Assembly: GCF_029369745.1 (NCBI RefSeq)
Contig: NZ_CP120210.1
Span: forward strand, 7,688,001 to 7,752,000
Direction of reading: 5' to 3'
Length of the DNA: 64,000 nucleotides
DNA from: Amycolatopsis sp. QT-25
GTDB taxonomy: Bacteria > Actinomycetota > Actinomycetes > Mycobacteriales > Pseudonocardiaceae
The translations under genes and the position numbers were made by a program. This document shows, in pieces, positions 17,051 to 26,436 of this stretch. The notes under the pieces were generated by a model that saw only the letters and a program-made list of their open reading frames with translations, was not told the origin of the DNA and searched no databases. Each line of letters opens with the position of its first letter. Position 1 is the stretch's first letter.

Positions 17051-18337
17051 TCAGACGAACTCGTGCCGCACGATCGTCTGCTCCCGGCCCGGGCCGACGC
17101 CGATCGCCGAGACCCGCGCGCCCGAGAGCTCTTCGAGCCGCTCGACGTAGGCGCGCGCGTTCGCCGGCAGTTCTTCGAAGGTGCGGCAACCCGAGATGTC
17201 CTCGAACCAGCCCGGCAGCTCTTCGTAGATCGGCAGCGCGTGGTGCACGTCGGTCTGCGTCATCGGCATGTCGTGGGTACGGGAGCCGTCGACCTCGTAG
17301 CCGACGCACACCGGCACCTTCTCCAGCCCGGACAGCACGTCCAGTTTGGTGAGGAAGTAGTCGGTGATGCCGTTGACCCGCACCGCGTAGCGCGCGATGA
17401 CGGCGTCGAACCAGCCGGTGCGCCGCGAGCGGCCGGTGGTGACGCCGAACTCGCCGCCCTGTTTGCGCAGGTATTCGCCGGACTCGTCGTCCAGCTCGGT
17501 CGGGAACGGGCCGGAGCCGACGCGCGTGGTGTAGGCCTTGAGGATGCCCAGCACGGTGTCGATCTTGCCGGGACCGATGCCCGAACCCGCGCTCGCGCCG
17601 CCGGAGGTCGGGTTCGACGACGTCACGAACGGGTAGGTGCCGTGGTCGACGTCGAGCAGGGTGCCCTGCGAGCCTTCGAGCAGCACGGTCTCGCCGCGTT
17701 CGAGGGCCTGGTTGAGCTGGAGGCGCGTGTCGGCGATGCGGTGCGCGAACTTCTCGCCCGCGGCCAGCACCTCGTCGGCGACCTGGTCCGCGTCGAGCGC
17801 CTTGCGGTTGTAGACCTTGACCAGCACCTGGTTCTTGAACTCCAGTGCCGACTCGACCTTCTGCCGGAAGATCTTCTCGTCGAGCAGGTCCTGCACCCGG
17901 ACGCCGACGCGGGCGATCTTGTCCTGATAGCAGGGGCCGATGCCGCGGCCGGTGGTGCCGATCTTGCGGCTGCCGAGGTAACGCTCGGTGACCTTATCGA
18001 TCTCGACGTGGTACGGCATGATCAAGTGCGCGTCGGCGGAAATCAGCAGTTTGCTGGTGTCGACGTCGCGTTCTTCGAGCCCGGCGAGTTCGTCGAGCAG
18101 CACGGCGGGGTCGATGACGACGCCGTTGCCGATGACGTTGGTGACGCCCGGCGTGAGGATCCCGGACGGGATGAGGTGGAGGGCGAAGTTCTGCCCGTCG
18201 GGAAGGACTACGGTGTGGCCCGCGTTGTTACCGCCTTGGTAACGCACGATCCACTGGACGCGGTCGCCGAGCAGGTCGGTGGCCTTGCCCTTGCCCTCGT
18301 CCCCCCATTGGGCCCCGATCAGCACGATGGCCGGCAT
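17051..18337 (-). CDS. purA: adenylosuccinate synthetase
   Basis: The ATG at 18337 (GGAGTG upstream) starts MPAIVLIGAQWGDEGKGK, giving 428 residues, the normal length. The enzyme couples IMP and aspartate with GTP hydrolysis in the first step towards AMP. The P-loop GDEGKGK (12-18), GGNNAGHTVV, TTGRGIGPCYQDK, GSQGTLLDVDHGTYPFVTSSN and the C-terminal GVGPGREQTI are all intact. Longer in-frame starts upstream would overlap the divergent gene and are rejected. It is divergent from a degenerate lipid-kinase-like gene, 54 bp apart, which parallels the mycobacterial purA/Rv0358 arrangement. Confidence 0.98.
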   Translation of the reverse strand: MPAIVLIGAQWGDEGKGKATDLLGDRVQWIVRYQGGNNAGHTVVLPDGQNFALHLIPSGILTPGVTNVIGNGVVIDPAVLLDELAGLEERDVDTSKLLISADAHLIMPYHVEIDKVTERYLGSRKIGTTGRGIGPCYQDKIARVGVRVQDLLDEKIFRQKVESALEFKNQVLVKVYNRKALDADQVADEVLAAGEKFAHRIADTRLQLNQALERGETVLLEGSQGTLLDVDHGTYPFVTSSNPTSGGASAGSGIGPGKIDTVLGILKAYTTRVGSGPFPTELDDESGEYLRKQGGEFGVTTGRSRRTGWFDAVIARYAVRVNGITDYFLTKLDVLSGLEKVPVCVGYEVDGSRTHDMPMTQTDVHHALPIYEELPGWFEDISGCRTFEELPANARAYVERLEELSGARVSAIGVGPGREQTIVRHEFV

Positions 18338-18391
18338 GTGACACTCCAGGTGTTCGGCGACTTGTGGTTTGGCGCTGGTAAATGCCGGTGC

Positions 18392-19072
18392 ATGAGCGTA
18401 ACGGAGGGCCTTCGGGTGCGCGGAATAGTGGTGGTCTGTCCCGAGGGCGAGCCCACCCTCCCGGAGATCGACGACGTCGAAATGGTGCGTGTTCCGAGCC
18501 GCCCCGGCAAGGCGGATATCGACCCCTTGCTGGGGGAACACGATCACCTGGTGGTCGCGGGCACCGACGCGGACCTCGCGGCCGTCGCGCTGCGGTTGTT
18601 ACGAAAAGAACAGCTCTCGGGCGTGTCGCTCGGCTTCGTGCCGTCCTCGCCGGACTCCGACGTGGCCCGCATCTGGAGCCTGCCGACGCGACCGCTGCGT
18701 GCCCTCTCGCTCGCCCTGCGTGGTGAGGTCGATCCGGTGCCGCTGATCCGCGACGACACCGGAGGTGTGCTCGTCGGCCGCGGGGTGATCGGGATGGTCC
18801 GCGGAGTGGCCTACTGCGACGAGCACACCGTCCTGCGCGGGCCCGCGCGGTCGATCGAGGTCGAACCGGACGCGAGCGGGCCGGGGCTGATGGTCAGGGT
18901 GACCAAGGGGACGCTGTTCAAACGACCTTCGACGCGGTTCGCCCGGGCCTTCCAGCTCGGCTGCATCCCGACCCGGCCCAGCAGCGACGGCGCCGTCCAT
19001 CCGCGCGCGATGAGCCGCTGGACCTGGTACCGGCACACCGAGGACCTCCGGTTGGTCCGCGGTCTGGACTGA
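18392..19072 (+). CDS. degenerate diacylglycerol/NAD-kinase-like protein (Rv0358-type)
   Basis: From the ATG at 18392 the protein has 226 residues. HDHLVVAGTDADLAAVALRLL followed by GVSLGFVPSSPDSDVARIWSLPT lines up with the diacylglycerol-kinase catalytic fold, where GGDGT and PLGTGNDFAR would be expected. Here AGTDAD and PSSPDSDVAR replace those motifs, so kinase activity is doubtful. The C-terminal half has β-rich text (GMVRGVAYCDEHTVLRGPARSIEVEP), as in the second domain of that fold. It is divergent from purA, like Rv0358 in mycobacteria; the homology is from memory and position. The fold call is inference. Confidence 0.65.
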   Translation: MSVTEGLRVRGIVVVCPEGEPTLPEIDDVEMVRVPSRPGKADIDPLLGEHDHLVVAGTDADLAAVALRLLRKEQLSGVSLGFVPSSPDSDVARIWSLPTRPLRALSLALRGEVDPVPLIRDDTGGVLVGRGVIGMVRGVAYCDEHTVLRGPARSIEVEPDASGPGLMVRVTKGTLFKRPSTRFARAFQLGCIPTRPSSDGAVHPRAMSRWTWYRHTEDLRLVRGLD

Positions 19073-19264
19073 ACGCTGGGCCGTTCGGCCCGGAACCATC
19101 AGTGGGACTTCCCGAAAACCTTTCGGCGACGTACACCGGGTCCTACCTGCTCGTGACACCCTCCGTTCACGAATAGCCAGCAGAGTGTCATCCGATGGTG
19201 TTGCGTGGGTCATATCCGTCCCGCATGGTGACCGGGTCCCCACATCTGACACGGAGGCGGCAAT

Positions 19265-19903
19265 ATGCCAACCGCGCTTGCTGTTCGTCGCTCCTTCACT
19301 GTTCTCGCCGTCTCGGCGATCGTCTCGGCGGGCGTCGTCGGCGTCGCCGAAGCGACACCCCCGGGCATCCCCTCGGCCGACACCGCCAAGACCCAGCTCG
19401 CCGCGTTGACCGTCAAACCGGACGGTTCGCCGACCGGGTACAGCCGCGACAAGTTCCCGCACTGGTCCGACCAGGGCAACAGCTGCAACACCCGTGAGGT
19501 CGTGCTGAAGCGGGACGGTACGAACGTGCAGCAGGACAGCAGTTGCGCCGCCGTCTCCGGCAGCTGGTCCAGCCCCTACGACGGCGCCACCTGGACCGCG
19601 GCGTCCGATGTGGACATCGATCACGTCGTCCCACTCGCCGCCGCGTGGCGCACCGGGGCGTCGTCGTGGACCACTTCGCAGCGGCAGGCGTTCGCGAACG
19701 ACCTCAGCGCGCCGCAGCTGATCGCCGTCACCGACAATGTCAACCAGGAGAAGGGCGACAAGTCGCCGGACGCCTGGAAGCCGCCGACCGTCGGCTACTG
19801 GTGCACCTACGCGAAGATGTGGACCACGGTGAAGTACAAGTACAAGCTCTCCATCAAGTCCGCGGAGAAGACCGCGCTGACGGACATGCTCAACCGCTGC
19901 TAG
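19265..19903 (+). CDS. secreted HNH-type endonuclease (DUF1524/GmrSD C-like)
   Basis: The 212-residue protein has an N-terminal signal peptide (about residues 1-30, ending GVAEA) and is probably exported. DIDHVVPLAAAWRTG at 117-131 is the bba-metal core of this extracellular HNH family, with NVNQEKGDKSPDAWKPP at 158-174 as the second motif. Four cysteines (74, 94, 180, 212) could form two disulfides outside the cell. It should cut DNA or RNA non-specifically for nutrition or competition. No immunity gene is adjacent. It has its own upstream region of 192 bp, in which I see no further gene. Confidence 0.88.
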   Translation: MPTALAVRRSFTVLAVSAIVSAGVVGVAEATPPGIPSADTAKTQLAALTVKPDGSPTGYSRDKFPHWSDQGNSCNTREVVLKRDGTNVQQDSSCAAVSGSWSSPYDGATWTAASDVDIDHVVPLAAAWRTGASSWTTSQRQAFANDLSAPQLIAVTDNVNQEKGDKSPDAWKPPTVGYWCTYAKMWTTVKYKYKLSIKSAEKTALTDMLNRC

Positions 19904-20127
19904 ACCTTTACGAGAGGGACGGCGAAGGTGCGTGGCTTCGGACCAGCCGACGCGTCAGAACACTCCTTGCCACGCAGCCCAAGGTGATCATGAAGCCTTG
20001 CCTCCTGTCGTCGCCGACGCGAGCTGGGCGGCGCGACCGAGAGCGAGCCCTCTCCGGATGGCGCGGGCGTGACCGGCGTGAGACCGGTACCGAGGTCGTG
20101 CGTGGCGAATAGGTTCGACTGTCCCTC

Positions 20128-20186
20128 AAGTACATGAAGGCCCCCTTCCTTGCGCCTAGGTACAGGAAGGGGGCCTTCACGTACTT
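20128..20186. repeat. family-1 palindrome, copy 3
   Basis: The arms are 20128-20150 and 20164-20186 (23 bp, one mismatch), with a 13-base loop. The left arm contains TACATGAAGGCCCCCTTCC. It lies in the 425 bp gap between the nuclease and the ABC operon, which otherwise has no supported gene. Confidence 0.9.
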
Positions 20187-20202
20187 TCAGTGCTGTCAAG
20201 CG

Positions 20203-20219
20203 GAAACGTGGGACGTTTC
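20203..20219. promoter_or_regulatory. small palindrome upstream of the ABC operon
   Basis: GAAACGT-GGG-ACGTTTC is a perfect 7-bp inverted repeat about 110 bp before the substrate-binding protein start. It is a candidate operator; no regulator gene is adjacent. Confidence 0.4.
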
Positions 20220-20328
20220 GCGGACTGGGAGCCGGACTCAGCATGTGGGCGGGCCTCAAGGGCGTGGTTAGCGTGAATCGGGTCGGCGCAAGTGAAAACG
20301 CGCCCCGTTCCCCGCTGGAGGCCACCCG

Positions 20329-21936
20329 GTGTCCCGTACCGCCGTCACGTCCTTGATCGCCCTCACGGCACTTGTCGTCACCGCCTGCTCCTCCGCGGGC
20401 GGGTCGACGGGTGCCGACGCCGGGCCACCCAAACCCGGTGGCACACTGCGCCTAGGGATCTCGTCGAGCCCCGACTGCGTGGACCCGCAACAGGTCGGCA
20501 CCAACGCTTCCCTCAACGTCGGCCGCCAGTTGGTCGATTCGCTGACCGATCAGGATCCGGCCACCGGCGAGATCAAACCGTGGCTGGCCGAACAATGGGA
20601 GATCAACGCGGATTCGACCGCGTTCACCTTCCGGCTGCGTGACGGCGCGACCTTCTCCGACGGCAGTCCCGTCGACGCCGTCGCGGTCAAGACCAGCTTC
20701 GACGCGATCAAGGCCCTAGGCCCGAAATCGCAGCTCGGCTCGGGTTACCTGGCCGTGTACAAGGGAACGACGGTCGTCGACCCGAAGACGGTCAAGATCG
20801 AGTTCTCCGTTCCCAGCGCGCAGTTCCTGCAGGCCAGCTCGACGATGTCGCTCGGCGTCCTCGCACCCGCCGCTTACCGGAAGACCGCCGACCAACGTTG
20901 CCAGGGCGACGGCCTGATCGGCTCGGGACCGTTCGCTTTCGAGAGCCTGAAACAGAACCAGGAAATCGTTCTCGCCAAACGCAAGGGCTACGATTGGGGT
21001 TCGTCGCTGTTCGGGCACCAGGGTGAGGCGTACCTCGACAAGATCGCCTACAAGATCGTGCCGGAACCCGGTGTGCGCACCGGAAGTCTCGCTTCCGCGC
21101 AGCTCGACGCCATCACCGACGTCCAGCCGGTCGACGAGCCGCAGTTCACCGGCAACGGCTTCACCGAACCCATCCGCCCGAATCCCGGTGTCGTGTTCAA
21201 CCTGCACGCCAACGTCACGAAAGGCGTGCTCACCGACGAGAAGGTCCGCCAGGCGGTGGTCAAGGGCATCAACCGGCCAGAGGTCACGAACACCGTACTG
21301 ACGCCGAACTACAAGCCCGCCACCAGCATCCTCGGCTCGGCGACGCCGTTCCACACCGACCTTTCCCCGCTGCTCGCCTACGACCCGGCAGGCGCGACCG
21401 CGTTGCTGGAAAGCGCGGGCTGGCTGCCCGGCCCCGAAGGGATCCGCACCAAGAACGGGCAGCGGCTGACCGCGAAGGTCGTCTTCTCCCTGGTGTTCAA
21501 CCAGAACAAGAGCGTGCTCGAACTCGTCCAGCAGCAGTTGCGCAAGATCGGCTTCGACCTCCGGATCGAGCAGCGCACGACCGCCGAGAGCGTGCAGATC
21601 ACGCAGAGCGGGAACTACGAATATCTCTGGTACAACACCACCCGCGCGGATCCCGACATCCTGCGCAACCTGTTCTCCACCAAGGCGAACAACCGCAGCA
21701 AGCTGCCGGCGGACAATCCGCTCGACGCGCCGCTCGACGCGCAGTCGTCCACTGTGGACCCGGCGAAACGGAAACCCGCCGCCGAGGAGGCGCAGCGCGC
21801 GATCATCGAGCACGGCTACTCGGCGCCCGTGTTCGAGCTGACCCAGGTGCTGGCGCACGGGCCGAACGCGCACGGTATCGGTTTCGAGGCGTCGTCCCGG
21901 CTTCAGCTGTTCGACGCCTGGGTGTCCGGCTCGTGA
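20329..21936 (+). CDS. ABC transporter substrate-binding lipoprotein, peptide/nickel family
   Basis: The 535-residue protein starts at GTG 20329, with CTGGAGG upstream. A lipoprotein leader ends at VVTAC (Cys20), so it is tethered outside the membrane. It belongs to SBP family 5 (DppA/OppA type): KPWLAEQWEINADSTAFTFRLRDGATFSDGSPVDA is the canonical text of that family. It delivers a ligand to the two permeases encoded next, whose genes overlap head to tail. The partner genes encode flavin monooxygenases rather than peptidases, so the ligand may be a small organic compound. Confidence 0.93.
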   Translation: MSRTAVTSLIALTALVVTACSSAGGSTGADAGPPKPGGTLRLGISSSPDCVDPQQVGTNASLNVGRQLVDSLTDQDPATGEIKPWLAEQWEINADSTAFTFRLRDGATFSDGSPVDAVAVKTSFDAIKALGPKSQLGSGYLAVYKGTTVVDPKTVKIEFSVPSAQFLQASSTMSLGVLAPAAYRKTADQRCQGDGLIGSGPFAFESLKQNQEIVLAKRKGYDWGSSLFGHQGEAYLDKIAYKIVPEPGVRTGSLASAQLDAITDVQPVDEPQFTGNGFTEPIRPNPGVVFNLHANVTKGVLTDEKVRQAVVKGINRPEVTNTVLTPNYKPATSILGSATPFHTDLSPLLAYDPAGATALLESAGWLPGPEGIRTKNGQRLTAKVVFSLVFNQNKSVLELVQQQLRKIGFDLRIEQRTTAESVQITQSGNYEYLWYNTTRADPDILRNLFSTKANNRSKLPADNPLDAPLDAQSSTVDPAKRKPAAEEAQRAIIEHGYSAPVFELTQVLAHGPNAHGIGFEASSRLQLFDAWVSGS

Positions 21937-22883
21937 GGCGGTATCTGCTCGGGCGGGTCCTCCAGGCGGCCTTCGTCCTGTGGGCCGCGTTCACCGTGTC
22001 CTTCGTGATCCTCTACCTCCTGCCGGGCGACGCGGTCGGCGCGAAGCTCGGTGGAGGCGAGGCCGGTCTTTCGGTCACGCCGGAGCAATTGGCCGCCGCG
22101 AAGGCGGAGTACGGACTCGACGATCCTTTGCCGCTTCAGTACGGGAAGCGTCTGGTCGCGGCGGTACAGGGCGACTTCGGCCGTTCGATCGCCACCGGGG
22201 ACGACGCCACGAACATGGTCGTCTCGGCTCTGCCGCCGACCCTCGCGGTGACCGGATTCGCCCTGGTCCTGGCGATCCTGTTCGGCGGCGGGATCGCGAT
22301 CGCCGGCACCGTCACCCGGTATCGCCGGTTGGGCGATCTCCTGCTCGCGTTGCCGCCGCTGGGGATCTCACTGCCGCCGTTCTGGGTCGGGCTGCTGCTC
22401 ATCCAGTTCTTCTCGTTCCAGCTCAAGCTGGTACCCGCGCTGGGCTCGAACGGTTTCGAGTCGCTGATCCTGCCCGCGATCACCCTCGCCGTCCCGACCG
22501 GCGCGATCATCGGGCAAGTGCTGGCGAAGAGCCTCCGCACGCAACTCGCCGAGCCGTATGCCGAGATCGCGCTGGCGAAAGGGGCCAGCCGATCCAGAGT
22601 CCACTTCGGACATCTGCTGCGCAACGCGGCGGTGCCGTCGCTGACCATCGCGGGAGTGGTCACGGGAAACCTGATCGCGGGTTCGGTGATCACCGAGACG
22701 GTGTTCTCCCGTGACGGCCTCGGCCGCGTGACGTCGTCGGCGGTCACCGCGCAGGACATCCCGGTGGTGCAGGCGGTGATCGTGCTCGCCGCGCTGGTGT
22801 TCGTCGTGATCAACCTGCTCGTCGACCTCGTCTGCCCCCTGCTGGACCCGCGGATCCGGCACCGGGAGACCGCCGATGCCTGA
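21933..22883 (+). CDS. ABC transporter permease, DppB type
   Basis: The 316-residue protein has about six transmembrane helices. It begins RRYLLGRVLQAAFVLWAAFTVSFVILYLLPGD, the standard DppB opening. The coupling-loop EAA motif is ADPYAEIALAKGAS-like (EPYAEIALAKGASRSRVHFGHLLRNA). Start GTG overlaps the preceding stop by 4 bp (GTGA), indicating translational coupling. It forms half of the pore of the importer. Confidence 0.95.
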   Translation: MRRYLLGRVLQAAFVLWAAFTVSFVILYLLPGDAVGAKLGGGEAGLSVTPEQLAAAKAEYGLDDPLPLQYGKRLVAAVQGDFGRSIATGDDATNMVVSALPPTLAVTGFALVLAILFGGGIAIAGTVTRYRRLGDLLLALPPLGISLPPFWVGLLLIQFFSFQLKLVPALGSNGFESLILPAITLAVPTGAIIGQVLAKSLRTQLAEPYAEIALAKGASRSRVHFGHLLRNAAVPSLTIAGVVTGNLIAGSVITETVFSRDGLGRVTSSAVTAQDIPVVQAVIVLAALVFVVINLLVDLVCPLLDPRIRHRETADA

Positions 22884-23691
22884 CGTTCTCGTACGTACCC
22901 GGCGGAAACCGGGCCTGCTCCTCGCGATCGCCGTCCTGGCGTTCGCCCTGCTGGCGGCGGTCGCTCCCGGCCTCTTCACCGGACAGGACCCGCTCGCCGG
23001 CGTCCCCGCCGAAAAGATGCGGGGGCCGTCGCCCTGGCATCTGTTCGGTACCGACGAAACCGGACGGGACATCTTCGCGCGGGTGGTACACGGCGCCGCG
23101 CTTTCGTTGCAAGCCACCGTGATCGCCGTCGTGGTCGCGCTCGCCGCCGGAGCCGCGCTAGGCCTCCTCGCCGGGTTCCGGGGTGGCGCCCCCGATTCGG
23201 CGATCATGCGCTGCGTCGACGTCCTGCTGGCGATCCCGTCCATCCTGTTGTCATTGGCGCTGGTCACCGCGCTCGGTTTCGGCACGGCCAACGTCGCGAT
23301 CGCGGTCGGGGTCGCGAATCTCGCGCAGTTCGCCCGGCTGATGCGCGCCGAAGTGCTGCGTGTCCGCAGTGGCGTGTTCGTCGAGGCCGCTCGCGCGGCA
23401 GGCGTGCGCTGGACCGGGGTGCTCGGACGGCATGTGCTGCCCAACGCACTCGGCCCGGTGCTCGCGCTCGCGACACTCACCTTCGGCACGGCGGTGCTGG
23501 AGGTGTCCGCGTTGAGCTTCCTCGGCTACGGCGCCACCCCGCCGACCCCGGAATGGGGCTCGCTGGTGGCGGGCGGCCGTGGCTTCCTCGCCACCGCGTG
23601 GTGGATGACGACCTTCCCCGGCCTCACCGTCGCGGCCGTGGTGCTGTCCGCGAACCGGCTGTCCAGAGCGATCGAAGGAGACGTGCGGTGA
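22876..23691 (+). CDS. ABC transporter permease, DppC type
   Basis: The 271-residue membrane protein is the DppC-type partner permease. HLFGTDETGRDIFARVVHGAALSL near residue 55 is the family hallmark, and EAARAAGVRWTGVLGRHVLPNALGPVL is the EAA coupling motif. It overlaps the preceding permease gene by 8 bp and the following ATPase gene by 4 bp, so all are one transcript. Confidence 0.95.
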   Translation: MPDVLVRTRRKPGLLLAIAVLAFALLAAVAPGLFTGQDPLAGVPAEKMRGPSPWHLFGTDETGRDIFARVVHGAALSLQATVIAVVVALAAGAALGLLAGFRGGAPDSAIMRCVDVLLAIPSILLSLALVTALGFGTANVAIAVGVANLAQFARLMRAEVLRVRSGVFVEAARAAGVRWTGVLGRHVLPNALGPVLALATLTFGTAVLEVSALSFLGYGATPPTPEWGSLVAGGRGFLATAWWMTTFPGLTVAAVVLSANRLSRAIEGDVR

Positions 23692-25274
23692 GCGCACTGC
23701 TGACCATCCGCGATCTCGCGGTTTCCTACCGATCCGCCCCGGCCGTGGACGGCGTGGACTTGTCCGTCCACAAGGGGCAAATCGTCGCCGTGGTCGGCGA
23801 GTCCGGTTCCGGCAAGAGCACCACGGCGCACGCGGCGATCGGACTGTTGCCGCGGGGAGGGCGAATCGACCGCGGCGAGATCGTCTTCGACGGCCGTGAC
23901 CTCACGAAACTCTCGGACCGCGCTTGGCGTTCGGTGCGCGGTCGCGAGATCGCGCTGGTCCCCCAAGACCCGACGGTTTCGCTCAACCCCGTGCACCGGA
24001 TCGGCGATCAGGTCGCGGAGGTGCTGCTGATCCACGGCCTGGCGAACAAGCGCACCGCCGGCGTGGAGGCGGTCAAACTGCTGCGCAAGGCAGGGATTGC
24101 GGACCCGGAGGCGCGGGCACGACAGTATCCGCACGAGTTGTCCGGCGGGCTCCGTCAGCGCGCACTGATCGCCGCCGCGCTGGCCGGGCGGCCGAAACTC
24201 GTCATCGCCGACGAGCCGACCAGCGCACTCGACGTCACCGTGCAACGGCAGATCCTCGACCACCTCGAAGAACTCGCCGCCGCCGCGGGCACCGCCGTCC
24301 TGCTGATCACCCACGACCTCGGCGTCGCTTCCGACCGTGCGTCACGGATCGTGGTGCTGTCCCAGGGAACCGTGGTCGAGGAAGGAACGACCGGCGAGCT
24401 CCTCGCGGCGCCCACCCAGAAATACACGCGAGACCTGCTCTTCGCCGCGCCGAGCCTGTCCGACACCCCGCTGCGGGCGCCGAAGCCGCCATCGTCCGAC
24501 GTCCTGGTCTCGGTCCGCGACCTCGGCAAGACCTTCGGGACCGTCCGCGCGGTCGGAGGTGCCGACGGCGTTTCGTTCGACATCGCCCGCGGCCGGACGC
24601 TCGCGCTGGTCGGCGAGTCCGGTTCGGGCAAGTCGACCACCGCGCGCATGATCCTGCGGCTGGAGACGCCGACCGACGGCGTCGTCGAGTTCGACGGCAA
24701 GGACATCACCTCGCTGCGCGGTGAGGAACTGCGACGGCTGCGGCGCCGGTTCCAGCTGGTTTACCAGAACCCGTACGCGTCGCTGAACCCGAAGTTCAGC
24801 ATCGAGGACGTCATTTCCGAGCCGCTGCGGGCCTTCGGTGCCGGCACGAAGGTGGAACGCCGGGCGCGGGCGGCGGAACTGGTCGACCAGGTCGCGCTGC
24901 CGTCTTCGGTGCTGAAGCGCAAACCCGCCGAACTGTCCGGCGGGCAACGGCAACGCGTGGCCATCGCGCGGGCGCTCGCCCTGCGCCCGGAATTGATCGT
25001 CGCCGACGAACCCGTCTCCGCGCTGGACGTCTCGGTGCAGGCGCAGATCCTGCGGTTGCTCGCCGACCTGCAGGACGAACTCGGCCTGACGTACCTGTTC
25101 ATCTCGCACGACCTCGCCGTGGTCCGGCAGATCGCGGACACCGTCGGCGTGCTGCGCGGCGGTGAACTCGTCGAACTCGGCCCCGCTCAGGACGTCCTCG
25201 AACGACCGGGTGCGGACTACACCCGCGAGCTGCTCGCCGCGATTCCCGGCCGGAAACCGTTGGAGACAAGATGA
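23688..25274 (+). CDS. ABC transporter ATPase with two nucleotide-binding domains
   Basis: From GTG 23688 (GAAGGAG upstream, overlapping the permease stop) the protein has 528 residues. It is a fused DppD-DppF ATPase. Domain 1 has VGESGSGKST, signature LSGGLRQRALIAAAL and VIADEPTSALD. Domain 2 has VGESGSGKST, LSGGQRQRVAIARAL and IVADEPVSALD. Both look catalytically complete, so it can energise the pore alone. A longer upstream frame exists but lies inside the permease gene and is rejected. Confidence 0.96.
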   Translation: MSALLTIRDLAVSYRSAPAVDGVDLSVHKGQIVAVVGESGSGKSTTAHAAIGLLPRGGRIDRGEIVFDGRDLTKLSDRAWRSVRGREIALVPQDPTVSLNPVHRIGDQVAEVLLIHGLANKRTAGVEAVKLLRKAGIADPEARARQYPHELSGGLRQRALIAAALAGRPKLVIADEPTSALDVTVQRQILDHLEELAAAAGTAVLLITHDLGVASDRASRIVVLSQGTVVEEGTTGELLAAPTQKYTRDLLFAAPSLSDTPLRAPKPPSSDVLVSVRDLGKTFGTVRAVGGADGVSFDIARGRTLALVGESGSGKSTTARMILRLETPTDGVVEFDGKDITSLRGEELRRLRRRFQLVYQNPYASLNPKFSIEDVISEPLRAFGAGTKVERRARAAELVDQVALPSSVLKRKPAELSGGQRQRVAIARALALRPELIVADEPVSALDVSVQAQILRLLADLQDELGLTYLFISHDLAVVRQIADTVGVLRGGELVELGPAQDVLERPGADYTRELLAAIPGRKPLETR

Positions 25275-26308
25275 AATTCACGCTCTTCTCGCTCGTCGCC
25301 AATCATCCCGACCCGGCGACCGGGGTGACGCCGACCCAGCACGAACGACTGCGCCGTGTCGTCGACGAAGCGGTCTTCGCCGAGGAACTGGGCTTCGACG
25401 CGTACGGCGTCGGCGAGCGGCACGGTGAGCCGTTCCTCTCCTCGGCGCCACCGGTGATCCTGGCCGCGGTGGCCGAACGCACCCGGCGCGTCCGGCTGCT
25501 GACCACCTTGACCGTGATCAGCGTGCTGGACCCGGTCCGCGTCGCCGAGGACTACGCGACGCTCGACCAGCTTTCCGGCGGACGGCTGGACCTCATGATC
25601 GGGAAGGGCAACGACCCCCGGCACTTCCCGCTGTTCGGCCTCGAAGAGGACCGGCAGTGGGAGTACCAGGCGGAGAAGTTCGCCCTCCTGCGCAGGTTGT
25701 TCCTGGAGGAGGACGTGCGGTGGGAGGGCGAGTTCCGCCCGCCGCTGACCGGCGTCACGACGCAACCGCGGCCGTTCCACACGCGGCCGCGGATCTGGCA
25801 CGGGAGCGCGTCGAGCACCGAATCGACCGAGCTGGCGGCGAAGTTCGGCGATCCCCTGTTCACCGCGAACGGCTTCCATCCCAAGAAGAAGTACGCCGAC
25901 CTGATCGACCACTACCGGCGGCGGTGGGTGGACCACGGCCACGATCCGGCGGACGCGCTCGTCGGTTCGGGCGCGGGCGGTCTGTACGTCGCCAAGACCT
26001 CACAGGAGGCGCTGGACGGCTACCGGCCCTACTTCGAGGCGCTGATGAAGACACCCGCGTATCGGCACAACAAGTCCGAGTTCACCACGCTGGAGGACAA
26101 GATCGCCAAGGGTTCCGCACTGGTCGGGAGCCCGGAGCAGGTGATCGACAAGATCGGTGACCACCACTCGTCGTTCGGGCACGAGGTACAGGCGGTGTCG
26201 GTCGACGGCCTGGCTCCCGGGGAGGCACGAGAGGTGCTGGAGCTCTTCGCCTCCGATGTCGTCCCGATCGTGCGGAAGGAACTGCCCTCGCGGGTTTGGG
26301 AAAGCTGA
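25271..26308 (+). CDS. LLM-class flavin-dependent oxidoreductase
   Basis: The 345-residue protein is luciferase-like, probably FMN- or F420-dependent: FDAYGVGERHGEPFLSSAPP, VRLLTTLTVISVLDPVRVAEDYATLDQLSGGRLDLMIGKG are typical. The start ATG overlaps the ATPase stop (ATGA), so it is the last gene of the ABC operon and is translated with the importer. This arrangement suggests that it oxidises the imported compound or a product of it. The 128 bp up to the next convergent stop contain no supported gene. Confidence 0.9.
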   Translation: MKFTLFSLVANHPDPATGVTPTQHERLRRVVDEAVFAEELGFDAYGVGERHGEPFLSSAPPVILAAVAERTRRVRLLTTLTVISVLDPVRVAEDYATLDQLSGGRLDLMIGKGNDPRHFPLFGLEEDRQWEYQAEKFALLRRLFLEEDVRWEGEFRPPLTGVTTQPRPFHTRPRIWHGSASSTESTELAAKFGDPLFTANGFHPKKKYADLIDHYRRRWVDHGHDPADALVGSGAGGLYVAKTSQEALDGYRPYFEALMKTPAYRHNKSEFTTLEDKIAKGSALVGSPEQVIDKIGDHHSSFGHEVQAVSVDGLAPGEAREVLELFASDVVPIVRKELPSRVWES

Positions 26309-26436
26309 TCCGCCGGGGGCAGTGCGGGACGCCGTCGACCAGGCCGAAGGGGACGAACCGGAGGTCGTCCTCACCGCCTTCGCCGCCATGCCCGCGCCGT
26401 CGGAGGTCGTCCGGCGGCTGGAGGGTTCGCCACGCG

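Noticed and set aside
16241..19072. A 943-codon open frame across the OsmC, purA and lipid-kinase-like genes
   Set aside because: It is antisense to purA for most of its length, and high GC content makes long open shadow frames common. Only its last 226 codons look like a gene.
26309..26436. Protein-like stretch AVRDAVDQAEGDEPEVVL in the gap between convergent LLM and NAD_binding_9 genes
   Set aside because: It has no start codon with a ribosome site and runs into the antisense of the next gene. It might be a gene remnant, but nothing identifies it.
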